NCBI GenBank assembly: GCA_019689955.1
Contig: JADGGM010000199.1
Coordinates: 1 to 6,294, forward strand
DNA: 6,294 nt
Source of the DNA: Gemmatimonadaceae bacterium
Lineage (GTDB): Bacteria > Gemmatimonadota > Gemmatimonadetes > Gemmatimonadales > Gemmatimonadaceae
Reading direction: 5' to 3'
Under the pieces are notes generated by a model. That model was given only the letters and a program-made list of their open reading frames with translations, was not told where the DNA came from and did no database searches. Every line of letters starts with the position of its first letter. Position 1 is the first letter of the stretch. This document shows, in pieces, positions 5,531-6,294 of the stretch. A program made the position numbers and the translations under genes.

Positions 5531-6294
5531 TCCGGCGCCTCGTGGTGGTCGCCGCGTTCGCTGGCGCCGCGGCCGGGTGCGCGAGCGCGCCGCACCAGCC
5601 GATCGTGGCGACCGATGCGCAGGGGAACGCGGTCCCGATCGACAGCCTCACCGTCAGCTACGAGGTGGGCGGGCTCCGCGTGGTCCAGCGCCCCGCGCCG
5701 TCGAACGACGTCGTCGCCGCGAACCTGTATCTCCTGGGGGGCGCGCGCCAGCTCACGCCGCAGACCGCGGGGATCGAAGTGCTCCTCCTCGACGCCTCGG
5801 AACGCGGCACCGCGCGCTACCCGGGCGATGCCGCGCGCTCGCGCACACCGGGAGCGCGATCGTCGTCGAGCCCGGCCCCGACTGGACCATGATCGGGCTG
5901 CGCGGGCTCCTCCCGGATCTCGATTCCTCGTGGGCCGTGTTCGCGGACCGCATCCTGGCGCCGACGCTCGACTCGGCCGCGGTGGCCGTGGCGCGTGACA
6001 AGCTCCTCGCCGTGGCCCGCCGCCGCCGCGAGGAGCCGGACGAGCTGGTGCGGTACCTCGCCGACTCGGCGGCGTTCGACGGCGACGCGTACGGCCTCCC
6101 GGTGGAGGGGACCGAGCGCTCGCTCGCCGCGCTCGCCTCCGCGGCGCTGCGGCGGTACCACGAGACGCAGATGGTCACCTCGCGCATGCTGCTCGTCGTC
6201 GTGGGGAACGTGCCGCGCGCCACGCTCGAGCGGCTCGTCGCGGGGACGCTCGCGCGGCTGCCGCGGGGGACGTACCAGTGGACCGTCCCGGCCC
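5527..6294 (+). pseudogene. Non-catalytic M16 peptidase-like lipoprotein, frameshifted near 5827-5838 and cut by window end
   Basis: The gene opens with GTG at 5527, overlapping the previous stop as GTGA, which implies translational coupling. Residues 1-18 form a lipoprotein signal: R3/R4, a hydrophobic core, then AAG-C18 (base 5578). Family sequence follows: VSYEVGGLRVV at 44-54 and GGARQLTPQTAGIEVLLLDA at 71-90. Where the catalytic partner has H-x-x-E-H this protein has V85, L88 and D89, so it cannot bind zinc; this is typical of the structural half of M16 pairs. After RYPGD (residue 101) the frame is lost and reaches TGA at 5890-5892. M16 homology resumes in the -1 frame from about 5835 (ALAHTGSAIVVEPGPDW) and stays open to the window end, including LPVEGTERSLAALA and LLVVVGNVP. 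The shift equals a net loss of 3n+1 bases. It may be true gene decay or a sequencing error; the clean downstream frame favors a recent or artefactual event. Confidence 0.85.
5827..5838 (+). other. Frameshift site in the second M16 gene
   Basis: Upstream of here the M16 reading follows codons in phase with 5527; downstream it follows codons in phase with 5835. The sequence is a GC dinucleotide-rich stretch (GCCGCGCGCTCGCGC), a plausible place for polymerase slippage or base-calling loss. No X-XXY-YYZ slippery heptamer or obvious downstream pseudoknot is seen, so programmed frameshifting is unlikely. Confidence 0.75.

Noticed and set aside
5820..5860. Programmed -1 ribosomal frameshifting in the second M16 gene
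   Set aside because: There is no slippery heptamer and no evident downstream stimulatory structure. M16 genes are not known to use recoding, so mutation or sequence error is simpler.

Overview
The window is GC-rich bacterial DNA (roughly 70% G+C by eye) with strong G/C bias at third codon positions. All credible genes are on the + strand. A SusC-type TonB-dependent receptor followed by a SusD-type lipoprotein, together with the style of the paired M16 peptidases, suggests a Bacteroidota-like transport system in a high-GC phylum. Gemmatimonadota is my best guess. This is an inference from gene content and composition, because the window has no marker gene.

Region 1 (1-2418) holds the C-terminal part of a SusC/RagA-type outer-membrane receptor. 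Eleven bases later comes a complete SusD/RagB-type lipoprotein. Together they should form a lidded outer-membrane importer for oligomeric nutrients. A 13-pair GC hairpin begins 11 bases after the SusD-like stop and probably closes this unit, although it has no T-tract.

Region 2 (2419-4078) holds three smaller genes, which may be independent of each other. The first is a membrane-anchored protein of unknown function with a recurring beta-turn motif. The second is a short DUF4926-like, SH3-like-barrel protein. The third is a stand-alone single-domain cupin with a complete metal-binding site, resembling the cupin part of CapF-type capsule enzymes. The gaps (130 bp and 114 bp) contain GC-rich hairpins but no convincing additional gene or promoter.

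Region 3 (4079-6294) is a pair of M16B-type metallopeptidase genes overlapping by four bases (GTGA). The first protein is exported and has the full HxxEH...E zinc site. The second is a lipoprotein that lacks the zinc ligands, as expected for the non-catalytic half of a heterodimeric M16 protease. Its reading frame is broken near 5827-5838, consistent with a net loss of 3n+1 bases, so it is either a pseudogene or a sequence/assembly error. It runs off the end of the window.

No tRNA, rRNA, CRISPR array, insertion sequence or attachment site was recognised. The content is mostly ordinary envelope and nutrient-uptake biology. The points most worth a second look are the frameshift in the second M16 gene, the uncharacterised repeat-motif membrane protein, and the possible functional link between a SusCD importer and envelope peptidases.
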